The notes: generated by a model not told the origin, from the sequence alone. 64,000 nucleotides of DNA from Luteibacter aegosomatissinici (GCF_023078495.1 NZ_CP095742.1:1-64000), one strand, 5' to 3'; shown: positions 24,701 through 33,030, counted from the first letter of the stretch. Numbers and translations are program-made.

Positions 24701-27060
24701 TGCAGCGTACCGCCGGCCACGATCAGGCCATTACCCAGCGCCGAGCCGAGGGCGTTCCCGCTGTTCACTTCAAGGGTCGTGCCGCTGTTGATAACGGTCG
24801 AACCCATGTAGCCGTTGTTGCCGTTGAGCACGAGCGTGCCGTCGTTGACCACGACGCCACCGGTCTGGTTGGCGTCGCCATCGATGCGCAGCGTGCCGTC
24901 GCCATTCTTGTAGATGGTGCCGTCGCCCGACACGTTACCGGTCGTTGCGAACGTGGTACCGGAGTCGGTGGTGAAGTGGCCGCCGTCCACCGACAGCGCG
25001 ATGTTGCGTGCGGAATCGACATCGCCGGTCGAGTGCAGCGTGCCGCCGTTCAACGTGACGCTGCCTGCGGCATCGCCCAGGTTGCCATCGTTGGCGATCT
25101 GCACGGTGCCGCCATTGGCAACCGTGGTGCCACCGGCGTACGTGTTGGTGCCATTGAGTACGAGCGTACCCATGCCCGCCTCATACACGCTGCCCGTGCC
25201 ATCGACCGTGCCGTTGAGCGTCAGCGATTCGCCGCCGTCGTTCACGAACACGCCGCCGTTACCGGTTACGTGGACATCGCGCGACGTGGTCACCGAGTCG
25301 GTCGTATAGAGCGCGCCACCATTGAGCGAGAGATCGCCCGAAGCAGCACCCAGGTTGGCGTCGCTCGAAATCTGCAGGCCCGCGCCGCTGTTTACGACGG
25401 TGCCACCGGTGTAGGTGTTTGCCGTGGAGCCGAGCACCAGTACGCCGCTATCGACGACGGTCTTGCCATCCTGGGTCAGTGCGCCGGTTTGGTCGAGGAT
25501 GCCCGAACCGCTCTTGATGAAGTCACCATTGCCCGAGACACCGCCGGCGTTATCAAACGTGGTGTTTGCCGCGGTATTGATCGTGCCCGAGCCCGCCACT
25601 TCAGTGGCGCGGGTGGACGACATATCGGTGGTCGTGGCGAGCGTGCCGTCGTTGAGGGTAAGGCCGCCGGTGCCGAGCGCGCCGTCGTTGTTGATCGCGA
25701 CGGTGCCGCCGTTGCTCACGGTCGTGCCGCCACCGTAGGTGTTGGTGCCGGTGAGCACTTCCGTGCCGCCGCTAACGTTCACGCCACCGGTGCCACCGAT
25801 CGTACCGGTGAACGTATCGTGCGCGTCGGTCAGGTTCAGGTCGTTGCCGCCCAGGAGCACGCTGCCGTTGCCTGCCAGCGAGGTACCCGTGGTGTCATGG
25901 GTCGCGGCCGAGGTATCGAGCGTCGCGCCGGTATCGACAGTGATGTCGCCCGTGCCGATCGTGCCCGCGCCATCCAGGGCAAGCGTGCCGCTATTGACGG
26001 TGGTGTTGCCGGTGTAGGTGTTGGCTTGGTCGATCGTGACCGTGCCGGTGCCCCTCTTCACGACATCGCCGGTGCCACTGATCGTGCCGTCGAACGTGCC
26101 ATCGGTGTTCTGGTTGAAGGCGACGGTGCCGCTGTTATCGATGGCACCGGTAAGGCTGCCGGTATCGCCCTGCAGCGTGCCCTGGTCGACATCGATGCCG
26201 CCGGTGAGCGTGGTCGGACCGGTAAGGACCAGCGTGCCGTCGCCGGTCTTGGTCAGGGTGCCGTTGCCGTCGAGGCCGCCGGTGAAGGTCACGTCACCGT
26301 TGCTGGTATCGACTGTACCGCCGCCGCTACGCACGGTGACGTCCTGGCCCTTCGTCACATCCGTCGTGGGCTTGAAGGTGCCGTCGTTGAACAGGATGGA
26401 GTACTCGTAATTGAGTTCCGGATCGACCTCGGTATACGTGTTGCCACCGATCATCGGCACGCCGTTCAGGTCGGCGCCGGTGATCGTGAGCGTGTTGGTC
26501 AACACTGGTGCCCAGGGGCTCCACGACACGGACGGGTTTGCAATCGGCACGTAGGTGTACGTGTAGGTGCCCGGCAAAAGGTCGCTGAACGACACACCCT
26601 GCCAGGTCTGTACGGGGCCTTCGCCCGTCTCGTTATCGGGGGTGAGCGTGCTGCCGTTGATGGAGTCGGCGTAGAAGTTGTTGACGCCGTCCTCGAGGCC
26701 GTCAGGCGTCGACGTGGCGCGCTGGCTGAAATCGACCAGCTCGCTGTAGCCGTTCGGGCCGGTCAGCTGGAATTGACCCTCAAAGCCAGTCGCCTCGGTC
26801 GGCGCATGATACGTGCCGTACCAGAACGTAAGGTTGCCGCTTCCGTTGTTGGTGTAGCCCACCGAGATGGTATGCGCGTTCGCGAACGGCAAACCGCACA
26901 GTGCGAGCGCGGCACCCAGTGCTACGCGCTTCAGCGTGGTCGATGCAAACGAACCGCCGGCGGCAGAACGGCCACCCTTGGCGGCGGAGCGAGCGTGCTC
27001 GGAAACGACAACAAGCTGGCCGATCGTCTTGTTCCAGACGATGCGAAAAATTCTATTCAT
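21724..27060 (-). CDS. Large type V autotransporter adhesin with PATR repeats
   Basis: The 1778-residue protein starts with an extended signal peptide (MNRIFRIVWNKTIGQLVVVSEHA, the ESPR type, cleavage near ANA-HT). A non-repeated domain follows to about 240. The central passenger (about 240-1240) has roughly fourteen autotransporter-associated strand repeats of the form NTYTGGTTVNxGTLQ, expected to fold as a beta-helix. The C-terminal part from about 1500 is a beta-barrel ending VRVAF with the terminal Phe used for outer-membrane insertion. It should be a surface adhesin or biofilm factor; no protease triad is evident. The coding DNA is internally repetitive between about 23.4 and 26.3 kb. 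It is convergent with the transporter gene and has a CRP-type site 192 bp upstream. Confidence 0.9.
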   Translation of the reverse strand: MNRIFRIVWNKTIGQLVVVSEHARSAAKGGRSAAGGSFASTTLKRVALGAALALCGLPFANAHTISVGYTNNGSGNLTFWYGTYHAPTEATGFEGQFQLTGPNGYSELVDFSQRATSTPDGLEDGVNNFYADSINGSTLTPDNETGEGPVQTWQGVSFSDLLPGTYTYTYVPIANPSVSWSPWAPVLTNTLTITGADLNGVPMIGGNTYTEVDPELNYEYSILFNDGTFKPTTDVTKGQDVTVRSGGGTVDTSNGDVTFTGGLDGNGTLTKTGDGTLVLTGPTTLTGGIDVDQGTLQGDTGSLTGAIDNSGTVAFNQNTDGTFDGTISGTGDVVKRGTGTVTIDQANTYTGNTTVNSGTLALDGAGTIGTGDITVDTGATLDTSAATHDTTGTSLAGNGSVLLGGNDLNLTDAHDTFTGTIGGTGGVNVSGGTEVLTGTNTYGGGTTVSNGGTVAINNDGALGTGGLTLNDGTLATTTDMSSTRATEVAGSGTINTAANTTFDNAGGVSGNGDFIKSGSGILDQTGALTQDGKTVVDSGVLVLGSTANTYTGGTVVNSGAGLQISSDANLGAASGDLSLNGGALYTTDSVTTSRDVHVTGNGGVFVNDGGESLTLNGTVDGTGSVYEAGMGTLVLNGTNTYAGGTTVANGGTVQIANDGNLGDAAGSVTLNGGTLHSTGDVDSARNIALSVDGGHFTTDSGTTFATTGNVSGDGTIYKNGDGTLRIDGDANQTGGVVVNDGTLVLNGNNGYMGSTVINSGTTLEVNSGNALGSALGNGLIVAGGTLHTTGDVDTTKQVALLGGINFDVDSNTTTTSSGEILGLGPVVKSGDGTLVLDQANSYTGDTWINDGTLQIASDNNLGNGGNLVFNGGILHTTGDVNSTRDLVLDGNGLIATDAGTRMVTSGTVSGSGVLAQGGAGTLEVDGVASQTGGTYVLNGTMVLTGNNTYTGGNFIGNGTLQVGSDANLGAASNSIDLMGGTLHTTGSFTTARNITLDGTGTFNTDAATKVTATGNVIGVSGLVKNGEGTLEIDGVASHSGGTTVNDGTLILGGNNTYTGGNTINGGTLQISSDANLGAASNNIAINGGNLTVTKTMTTDRDIVIGANGASITTLDGVTLNQQGDMSGSGGLVKLGGGTLIVSGNNTFTGGTLIDGGVIRIDSGSSLGTGQILLQGGTLQTVATLGTGQQVIISGNSGVNVDAGTTTVLSGNLAAAAGDACFVKSGKGKLSLTGSANLGSGTCVQDGILSANGDLNSAFVQVDAAGTLRGTGHISGPVNVEGTLAAGNSPGTLTVDGTVTMQAGATLEVDIDGQGTGNGAGNYSRVLVTGAGNQFVANGTLAPTLRGITGNATNTYTAALGTTYRIVTAEGGVTGYFTSITQPTDGLAANTRFLAFYGVDGGHSIDLRVTPVSYAQLLGASAKRNGLAAAGALDGAVTAQDAGTATAAQSTLLYAVSALGANQVGTMVKSLSGEVHADEAAAARNAGLGMQRDVSDHLGTDVQATDTAHNAWANVTRDGNRSIADGQGSGFETGTDRTTAGVDLFASNGTVIGVAATHHDTNVIAHGGSGSIRGNSGIVYAQQSLGAFVLDGMAARGTTDWSTRRADPMGNGTLDTRTSGKDTMASATLRMPMQTAAGNRIEPYVSAVWQKVERDATSERGTSVAALSLDKLSETGTRVLAGVTLGSKAADPLATTLTWRAGVAVGADTGNLLDPTVNNTMAGQRFDTAAPGVGRGFVQVNANGTMRLAKSTYLYGGLTAEEGSGRSAYGVTAGVRVAF
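23450..26280. repeat. Degenerate tandem repeats inside the autotransporter gene
   Basis: Degenerate repeat units of roughly 150-250 bp encode the passenger strand repeats. Recurrent words on the plus strand include GTGTAGGTGTTGTTGCC, CCCGTGGTGTGCAG and GTTGGCATC. They are protein-coding repeats and not a CRISPR: spacing is irregular and the copies diverge. Such repeats can change number by slippage or recombination. Confidence 0.75.
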
Positions 27061-27251
27061 GGGAAATGCAAAGTCCTGTCAGTGGTGGGCGCCCCCCCTG
27101 TCGATCGCTCTGGTCCTCCCTGATCGATGACAGCTGCCCTTGGTCGGGAGCGGGGGCCTATCAGCAAGTTGCGTGCCATGCCTTGTGAAGATTGCGTTAC
27201 AACTGCTTAGGCAGTGGAAGCCATGGCAGCGGGTGACGAGGCAGGTCGTTA

Positions 27252-27267
27252 TGTGACGTAGTTCACA
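27252..27267. promoter_or_regulatory. Perfect CRP/Clp-type site TGTGA-N6-TCACA
   Basis: TGTGA (27252-27256), CGTAGT, TCACA (27263-27267) is an exact match to the CRP consensus half-sites and spacing. It lies 192 bp upstream of the autotransporter start and 168 bp upstream of the radical SAM start, so either could be the target. In xanthomonads the CRP homolog Clp, which responds to cyclic di-GMP, controls adhesion and biofilm genes. The rest of the 374 bp gap (27061-27434) holds no gene I can support. Confidence 0.7.
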
Positions 27268-27434
27268 TTCGTGATGACCGAATATGAGTAGGAATTTTCG
27301 GCAATAGATCAAGGAATGGCCGAATCTCACACCTCGAAACGGCCGATAGTTCGTGATTGGGATCAGATTTCGAACAAAAGAGACCCTTTCGCCAGGTCGC
27401 GCGCCCTGAGATTCGGATGGTATACATTTGTACG

Positions 27435-28517
27435 ATGACCCAGCCGATCCCCATGATCCGCCCCCACAAGGGCCGCGGCGCCGCCTCCAACCCGGAGGGC
27501 CGGTTCGAATCCACCCGGTACCAGGCCGAAGACGACGGCTGGCACCGCGAGGAAGATGATCGTCGCCCGGCTACCACCGTGAGCCAGGAAGTCGCCCGCA
27601 GCGTCGTGTCACGAAATGACTCGCCGGATGTAGGCTTCGATCAGGCGATCAACCCGTACCGGGGTTGCGAGCACGGGTGCATCTACTGCTACGCCCGCCC
27701 CTCCCACGGCTACCTAAACCTCTCGGCTGGCCTGGACTTCGAGACGAAGCTGTTCGCCAAGACCAACCTGGCCGAGATCCTCCGCGACGAGCTGGCCAAG
27801 AAGAACTACACCTGCAAGCCGATCAATATCGGCAGTAACACGGATCCCTACCAGCCGATCGAGAAAAGCTGGCGCCTCACCCGTGCCGCGCTGGCGCTGC
27901 TGAATGAGTGCAACCACCCGTGCACCATCGTCACCAAGAACGCGCTGATCGAACGCGATATCGACATCCTCGCGCCCATGGCCGAGCGCAACCTGATCCA
28001 GGTGTTCATCTCGATCAACTCTCTGGACAACAAGCTCGCGTCAAAGCTGGAGCCACGCGCGTCGGCGCCGCACCGGCGGTTGCAGGCGGTGAAGACGCTG
28101 CATGATGCTGGCGTGCCGATCGGTGTGCTAGTTGCGCCGATCATTCCGGCGCTCAATGAGAAGGATGTGGAGGGGATTATCGAGCGTGCTGCGGCGAATG
28201 GAGCCAATTCGATTGGCTACACCTGCGTGCGCCTGCCGCATGAGCTAAAGCAGCTTTTCCGCGAATGGCTGGACCTCCACTACCCCGACCGCGCCGCGCA
28301 CATCATCAGCCTGATCCAGCAGATGAATGGCGGGAAGGACTACGACTCGAACTTCGCCACGCGCATGCGCGGGCAGGGGATCTTTGCGGACATCATCCGT
28401 AAGCGGGTGCAGGTGGCTTCGCGCAAGGCGGGGCTGCATCGGGCTTGGGATACGGTGTTGGATACGTCGCAGTTCGTGCCGCCGCGGATTCATTCGCCGC
28501 AAGGGGAACTTTTCTAG
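27435..28517 (+). CDS. PA0069-family radical SAM protein (intact copy)
   Basis: The 360-residue protein has the radical SAM cluster motif C78-EHG-C82-IY-C85, which holds a 4Fe-4S cluster that cleaves S-adenosylmethionine. The opening (KGRGAASNPEGRFESTRY) and body match the spore-photolyase-like PA0069 family, whose substrate is unknown to me. ATG 27435 has no clear ribosome-binding site. TATACAT lies 7-14 bases upstream, so a leaderless mRNA is possible; ATG 27453 is an alternative start. This is the only full copy: a 3' remnant lies near 43476-43578 and a long 5'-truncated copy at 48644-49483, so the gene's 3' end marks the edge of an accessory region. Confidence 0.88.
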   Translation: MTQPIPMIRPHKGRGAASNPEGRFESTRYQAEDDGWHREEDDRRPATTVSQEVARSVVSRNDSPDVGFDQAINPYRGCEHGCIYCYARPSHGYLNLSAGLDFETKLFAKTNLAEILRDELAKKNYTCKPINIGSNTDPYQPIEKSWRLTRAALALLNECNHPCTIVTKNALIERDIDILAPMAERNLIQVFISINSLDNKLASKLEPRASAPHRRLQAVKTLHDAGVPIGVLVAPIIPALNEKDVEGIIERAAANGANSIGYTCVRLPHELKQLFREWLDLHYPDRAAHIISLIQQMNGGKDYDSNFATRMRGQGIFADIIRKRVQVASRKAGLHRAWDTVLDTSQFVPPRIHSPQGELF

Positions 28518-28581
28518 AATGCTGAGGCGTCGAGTCTTACGAGGCAATCCGTCTGCACTTGCGCCGCATCATCCGAACGAG

Positions 28582-29766
28582 CTAGGTGTCGGTCTGAAGG
28601 TTGGTGTCCTGGTCATGCCTGTCAACTCGACGACGCATGGATGCATATCCGCTTGCGACGATCAGCGCGCCCGAAGCGACTAGCAATGAAATGGAAAAGT
28701 CGTGGTGCTTTGCGAAGAATGCGTCGGCAACAAGAGGACCAACAATCAGTCCCGAACCATATGCCGTGCTCATCAGTGCCATCACGTTGTAGCGCACCTG
28801 GTGTGAAACCCGTCGAGCAGCTGGGAGCACGATGGTAACGGTTCCCATGAATGCACCACCCACTAGAACGGCGCTAATGGCGTAGGTGGCGGCAGACGCG
28901 AAGAGTGCGGGAAGTCCAACGCCAATGCCCTGCACAAGGAGATTGATCGACAATGCGTACCGGGTACCAAGTCGGACATGCAGGGAATGCCACAGGAAGC
29001 TCGAAGGTATCGCCGCCACGCCGAAGAGAGCCCAAACGTGAACGGGGTTCACGGCGCCTAATGCACCGCGGACAAACAAAGGAAGGTATGTTGCAGTGAT
29101 GCTTCCGCCAAAACCAGCAAGCATATAAAGCAAGGCAAGCTTACGTACGGTGAGAGGTACGGCATCAATCCATGTCGCAGCGATGGTTGTCCTGGATAGG
29201 CCATGCCTGCGGTGCGACCGTCCCATGAGGACAACAGAAATTATCGTCAGCACAATAGACATGGAAGTGATCACAAGCCAGATGAGCCCGCTATGCAAGC
29301 CAAGCGATCTACCAGCAGCAATCACTTCCGCCGAAAGTGCTGTGCCGACGCCGACTCCCGCGTACAACAACGGCGCACTGTGAGTGTCGCCCTGGTCGTG
29401 CAACAGCCAGAATGAAGCGGCAACCATCGCCACTGCGCTTGCCAGGCCGGCACCAGCGCGAACAAGAATCAACATGACGGGGCCGAGCGGCATAGCCAGC
29501 GCAAGACAAAAGATGACCGTTGCCACCAAGGCCGCGGTGCATTTGTGCCGAGCTCCAATAGAAGGAAACATGCCCGCAAACACCGCACCTATAAGGTAAC
29601 CGGCATTATTCGCCGAAGCAGCCAACGATCCGGCGCTTACCGTCATCAGGCCCTCCTGCACCATCTGCGGATACAGGCCGGTAAACGCGAATCGGCCTAT
29701 ACCCATGCCTACCACCAACGCGAGCGCCGCCGGGAAGGCCGCACGTGGTTCTTTGATGCTCATCAT
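28582..29766 (-). CDS. YbfB/YjiJ-family MFS transporter
   Basis: The 394-residue protein has about twelve membrane helices and the YbfB/YjiJ hallmark opening ALALVVGMGIGRFAFTGLYPQMV. Substrates of this family are poorly known; drug or metabolite efflux is likely. It is convergent with the radical SAM gene, 64 bp away, and divergent from the exported crotonase gene. Two regulatory-looking sequences lie in its promoter: the inverted repeat AGATCACGT/ACGTGATCT at 29770-29816 and a copy of the segment A motif at 29841. A second in-frame ATG follows immediately (MM), so the start is uncertain by one codon. Confidence 0.82.
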   Translation of the reverse strand: MMSIKEPRAAFPAALALVVGMGIGRFAFTGLYPQMVQEGLMTVSAGSLAASANNAGYLIGAVFAGMFPSIGARHKCTAALVATVIFCLALAMPLGPVMLILVRAGAGLASAVAMVAASFWLLHDQGDTHSAPLLYAGVGVGTALSAEVIAAGRSLGLHSGLIWLVITSMSIVLTIISVVLMGRSHRRHGLSRTTIAATWIDAVPLTVRKLALLYMLAGFGGSITATYLPLFVRGALGAVNPVHVWALFGVAAIPSSFLWHSLHVRLGTRYALSINLLVQGIGVGLPALFASAATYAISAVLVGGAFMGTVTIVLPAARRVSHQVRYNVMALMSTAYGSGLIVGPLVADAFFAKHHDFSISLLVASGALIVASGYASMRRRVDRHDQDTNLQTDT

Positions 29767-29769
29767 GCG

Positions 29770-29816
29770 AGATCACGTCATTCCCAGGTGAGCCGATAGC
29801 CTAGGGAACGTGATCT
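29770..29816. promoter_or_regulatory. 9 bp inverted repeat ahead of the YbfB-type MFS gene
   Basis: AGATCACGT (29770-29778) and ACGTGATCT (29808-29816) are exact reverse complements 29 bp apart, starting 4 bp from the MFS start codon. A repressor operator or an mRNA leader hairpin are both possible. Confidence 0.4.
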
Positions 29817-29840
29817 GAAATGGAAGGTCGCATAGACGCC

Positions 29841-29863
29841 CAGCGGCTGATCATTCATGCACA
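29841..29863 (+). promoter_or_regulatory. Segment A motif, copy 1 (CAGCGGCTGA-N8-GCACA)
   Basis: This 23 bp element begins CAGCGGCTGATCATT and ends TGCACA. It lies 75 bp from the MFS start (29766) and upstream of the exported crotonase gene. It matches copies at 34142, 35601 (reverse) and 40158, all in promoter gaps of this island. Confidence 0.6.
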
Positions 29864-30079
29864 TCGTCCAGGTCCAATCATGAACAGCTGTTATGGGAGC
29901 AATGATTTACACCGACGTCGAAGTGGCGGACCGAAACGTCGCAGGTGGTTAGCTAAGCCTGCGCATTTATGATCAACCGACGATCGTGAAATCCGAATGG
30001 TATGAGGCTGCGGCGCTACGCAACATTCGTTGCTGTGGACGTCGTCCGCACCACCGCATACAACTACGAGGATACTTTC

Positions 30080-31051
30080 GTGAATCGCTTTTCGCGCACA
30101 CGCACCAAGTTGTTCCTGAACGCTCGTTCGATCTCCGCCCTTCTTGCTCTCTCGTCACTCGCGCCCATGGTGGTGAATGCCGCTGATTCGGTGCCAGCCG
30201 AACATCACGAAGAGAAATCGCAGGCCAACCAACAGATAAGTGTCACGAAGATCAGCCCGGCCTATTGGCAGGTCACGTTCCACAATCCTCCGTTCAATAT
30301 CTTCGGGCCCGAGTCGATCCCGCAGTTCGAAAAGGTCGTGGCGGCTATTGAAACCGACCCTCAGCTCAAGGTGGTTGTTTTCCAGAGCGACGTTCCAGGG
30401 TACTTCCTCACCCACTACAACTTTGTTCCGCCTCTTTCAGCATCGACGAGCCTGCCAAACGGACCGAGCCGCCTGCATCCGATCCCCGACATGCTGTCCC
30501 GTATAAGCCGCTCGCACGTGGTTTCCATCGCTAAACTACGTGGCCGAGTAACCGGTGTGGGCAGCGAACTTTCGCTTGCCAGCGACATGCGCTTCGCCGC
30601 GCGGGAAAACCTGCAGATCTCTCAGTGGGAAGTCGGCTCCGCGTTTGTTCCGGGCGGCGGCCCGATGGCTCGCCTTCCGCGCCTGATCGGCCGCGGTCGC
30701 GCGATGGAGGTACTGTTGAGTGCTGATAACTTCGACGGCGACACGGCAGAAAAGTACGGTTACGTGAACCGCGCTATGCCCGACGCACAGCTCGACGCCT
30801 TCGTCGACAAGCTTGCGCGTCGTATTGCGAGTTTCGACGGTGACACGTTGGCCGACGTGAAGCAAGCCGTCAACTACGCCACGCTGCCACCGGATTCGGA
30901 ACTGTCTGCTGGGTGGGATCTGTTCATCCGCTCCGTGCAACGCCCCGAAGCCCAGTACCGTATCAACGCGCTGATGAAGCGCGGCCTCCAGACGGACCCG
31001 GAGGTGGAGCGAAACCTGAATCAGTACACCGAAGAAGTCGGCAAGCACTGA
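30080..31051 (+). CDS. Enoyl-CoA hydratase/isomerase-fold protein with signal peptide
   Basis: The 323-residue product (GTG start at 30080, GAGGAT 7 bases upstream) opens with a basic stretch and a hydrophobic segment ending VVNAADS, a convincing signal peptide. The body is a crotonase fold: VTFHNPPFNIFGPESIPQFEKVV is the usual start, RGRVTGVGSELSLASDMRFAA the oxyanion-hole region, and FVPGGGPMARLPRLIGRGRAMEVLL the second signature. Crotonases act on CoA esters in the cytoplasm, so export is odd; the substrate may not be a CoA ester. An in-frame start at 30002 would give a longer cytoplasmic form but lacks a ribosome-binding site. It stands alone, followed by a hairpin. Confidence 0.8.
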   Translation: MNRFSRTRTKLFLNARSISALLALSSLAPMVVNAADSVPAEHHEEKSQANQQISVTKISPAYWQVTFHNPPFNIFGPESIPQFEKVVAAIETDPQLKVVVFQSDVPGYFLTHYNFVPPLSASTSLPNGPSRLHPIPDMLSRISRSHVVSIAKLRGRVTGVGSELSLASDMRFAARENLQISQWEVGSAFVPGGGPMARLPRLIGRGRAMEVLLSADNFDGDTAEKYGYVNRAMPDAQLDAFVDKLARRIASFDGDTLADVKQAVNYATLPPDSELSAGWDLFIRSVQRPEAQYRINALMKRGLQTDPEVERNLNQYTEEVGKH

Positions 31052-31077
31052 ATCACTTTGCCAGGTTGTCCACGTCC

Positions 31078-31109
31078 CCCATTGACGCCGGTCATACCGC
31101 GTCAATGGG
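31078..31109. terminator. Hairpin between convergent crotonase and MRJP genes
   Basis: CCCATTGACGC and GCGTCAATGGG form a perfect 11 bp stem with a 10-base loop. There is no strong T-tract on either side, but the position between two convergent genes suits a terminator. Confidence 0.6.
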
Positions 31110-31138
31110 TGATTAAATAACGTGCAGCAAGCTACGAA

Positions 31139-32332
31139 TCAGTGACCAGACTGCGTCGTAGGACGTCGAATGGTCTTCTTCATCCGCCACAATTGATAGC
31201 GCTCTTCGCCAGGTTTCACCAGGCCCATGAAATGCTCATTGAGCGCACTGGTTGTGAACAGGAGGTCGCCGTCCGGTGTCATCGAGATCGTGTCAGGCCA
31301 GTGAAGCGCGACGTCAGACGCCAGCAGCGTCATAGAGCTACCGGGGCGGTACTCGACAATGCCGTTACGCGTGAGGTCGGTGAGATATACATGGCCGCTC
31401 GCATCGGCGAGTATCCCATCGGTGTTTCCACCGACGTCGCCGAGATCGATCACGGCGGCAGAAAGCGCCACATCACTTGCATGTTCATCGCGCAGGAGAT
31501 CTGCTGCCAGCGCGTAGGCATGTCGGCCGGTTGTCACCGCCCAGTAGAGTGTCTTGCCGTCTGCGGACAACGCAATGCCGTTGATCCCGACCTTCAAAGG
31601 ATTGCCCGGGAGCACATCGTATCCATGGGCGACGAGCGTGACGCCGGGTTCTGGGCTTACATGGGTATCCTTATCGAGCGCGCGGCGTACGTGGCCTGAT
31701 TGAAGGTCGACTACGATAATGCCAGGGTCACCGCCACGTACTCCGCTATCGGAGATGAAGGCCACCTTGCGCTTCTCGTCGACGGCGACGTCGTTGAGAT
31801 AGCTGCCCTTGCGGTCAGCAACGGCATCCAGTGCCACGCGTTTCACCAGCTTGCCCGTTGCCGACTCGTAGACGACCAGCTTCTGTGCGCCCGCGGGGGC
31901 TTCGGATTCACCCGCAACAAAGCCCATATCCAACACCCACACCCACCCGTTGCGTTGGTCGACGTAAAAGCCGAGTACGCTGCGTAGGTGCGTAGCCGGA
32001 TCGCCTGAGGCATCGTTCTCGCTACCGGAGGGGAAGGCTGTGAGGTGCGCGGAGCCCGAGGCTTGCGCGGTATCCAACAGGTTCAACGTCGCAGGCAATG
32101 CAGTGGTAATAAATCGCGGCGTGCTTGCGAATGCGCGTCCAGCCTTGTCGAAGTGCACGCCAGTAATCGGCGCATTAAGCGATACATCTGCTGGAGTGTC
32201 GGGACCCCAGGTGGCGCCATGGTAATCACGCCAGAGCACCGGCTTCGAGTAACTGGCCCCGGAATCGGCCCCCTGCGCGGCAAAAGTACAAATCACCGCG
32301 GCAAGCGCCGCAGTGCGGAACAAAATCTTCAT
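31139..32332 (-). CDS. Secreted MRJP/yellow-family beta-propeller protein
   Basis: The 397-residue product has a signal peptide (MKILFRTAALAAVICTFAAQGADS) and is therefore exported. The remainder matches the major royal jelly/yellow protein family, a six-bladed propeller with segments such as NGWVWVLDMG, YLNDVAVDEKRKVAFISDSG and VGINGIALSADGKTLYW. Bacterial members are of uncertain function; some related proteins are annotated as dopachrome-conversion or lactonase-like. ATG 32332 is chosen because the signal peptide starts there; the open frame extends upstream without support. It follows the CGNR regulator gene on the same strand after 110 bp, with a weak copy of the segment A motif at 32416-32438. 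Confidence 0.8.
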   Translation of the reverse strand: MKILFRTAALAAVICTFAAQGADSGASYSKPVLWRDYHGATWGPDTPADVSLNAPITGVHFDKAGRAFASTPRFITTALPATLNLLDTAQASGSAHLTAFPSGSENDASGDPATHLRSVLGFYVDQRNGWVWVLDMGFVAGESEAPAGAQKLVVYESATGKLVKRVALDAVADRKGSYLNDVAVDEKRKVAFISDSGVRGGDPGIIVVDLQSGHVRRALDKDTHVSPEPGVTLVAHGYDVLPGNPLKVGINGIALSADGKTLYWAVTTGRHAYALAADLLRDEHASDVALSAAVIDLGDVGGNTDGILADASGHVYLTDLTRNGIVEYRPGSSMTLLASDVALHWPDTISMTPDGDLLFTTSALNEHFMGLVKPGEERYQLWRMKKTIRRPTTQSGH

Positions 32333-32415
32333 GGTGATTCTCGAGTAAGGATGGCGGAATGCAACGGCGCGATGATCCCGCCGGCACCTTGACCCGAGTA
32401 GTGATGATCTCCGCT

Positions 32416-32438
32416 CAGTGGATGCGCGTAAACGCACA
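32416..32438 (+). promoter_or_regulatory. Segment A motif, weak copy upstream of the MRJP gene
   Basis: CAGTGGATG, an 8 bp divergent middle, then ACGCACA fills the same 23 bp frame as the strong copies, with about 14 of 23 positions shared with the copy at 40158. It lies 84 bp upstream of the MRJP start. Alone it would not be convincing. Confidence 0.3.
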
Positions 32439-32442
32439 GCTG

Positions 32443-33030
32443 CTAGCTGGTATGGTGCTTCTCGCGACTTCGGTGCGAGCTGACCTTTGCCCTGTTTCCG
32501 CACTGGGCCATGTCGCACCAGCGGCGGCGACCGCCGCGCGAATGGTCATGAAACAGTAGCGTGCAGTCACTACCTGCGCACTGGCGAATACGCGACATAT
32601 CGGGTTGCACAAGCAGAGCGGCGAGTGCCTCGGCAATTGGAACAAGGACGGCATCGGGCTCCTGTGTAGTACGGACCAGCTGCAACTCTGGCTGACCGCC
32701 GCGCTTCCATGCCAGCTGTTGGTGGATCTGGCCTAGTGCTAGCAGTCGGTTGAGTTCGGATGCATCGGCCCACCCGCCTTCAAGACGGCGCTCGACCAGC
32801 TTACGGGCGCTGTCGCGAAACCGGCGCGCGACGACCTTCAGTCCTAGCGTTGCCTTTACCGCGACATCCTGGTCAAGCGCTCCGGCTTGCTTGAGCCATG
32901 CCACCACAGCGGCATCGTCATTGAAGTAATCGCGCCTGCCTTCGCCCACGCCGTACGCGGAGTTTATGAAATCCAGGGCGAGGTTATCGCCGAGAAAGAG
33001 TGGGCTCTCGATGTGCTGGTCAGGATTCAT
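32443..33030 (-). CDS. CGNR zinc-finger transcriptional regulator (ABATE domain)
   Basis: The 195-residue protein has an N-terminal stress-sensing ABATE domain (LFLGDNLALDFINSAYGVGEGRRDYF region) and a C-terminal CGNR zinc finger with spaced cysteines (RIRQCAGSDCTLLF, RRRWCDMAQCGNRAKVSSHR) that binds DNA. Proteins of this type are putative one-component regulators. It is divergent from an exported alpha/beta hydrolase gene, and the 143 bp gap holds two copies of GTAACC-N18-GGTTAC; a third copy lies before another hydrolase gene at 41198. It is thus the best local candidate to bind that site, which is inference from position. Confidence 0.85.
   Translation of the reverse strand: MNPDQHIESPLFLGDNLALDFINSAYGVGEGRRDYFNDDAAVVAWLKQAGALDQDVAVKATLGLKVVARRFRDSARKLVERRLEGGWADASELNRLLALGQIHQQLAWKRGGQPELQLVRTTQEPDAVLVPIAEALAALLVQPDMSRIRQCAGSDCTLLFHDHSRGGRRRWCDMAQCGNRAKVSSHRSREKHHTS

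Noticed and set aside
23450-26280. Regular repeats that could suggest a CRISPR array
   Set aside because: Units are long, degenerate and of irregular spacing, and they encode the autotransporter strand repeats in frame.
23947-27123. A 1058-codon open frame on the plus strand opposite the autotransporter gene
   Set aside because: It is antisense to a well-supported gene with signal peptide, repeats and barrel; high GC and repeat content keep the opposite frame open. No domain is recognisable in it.
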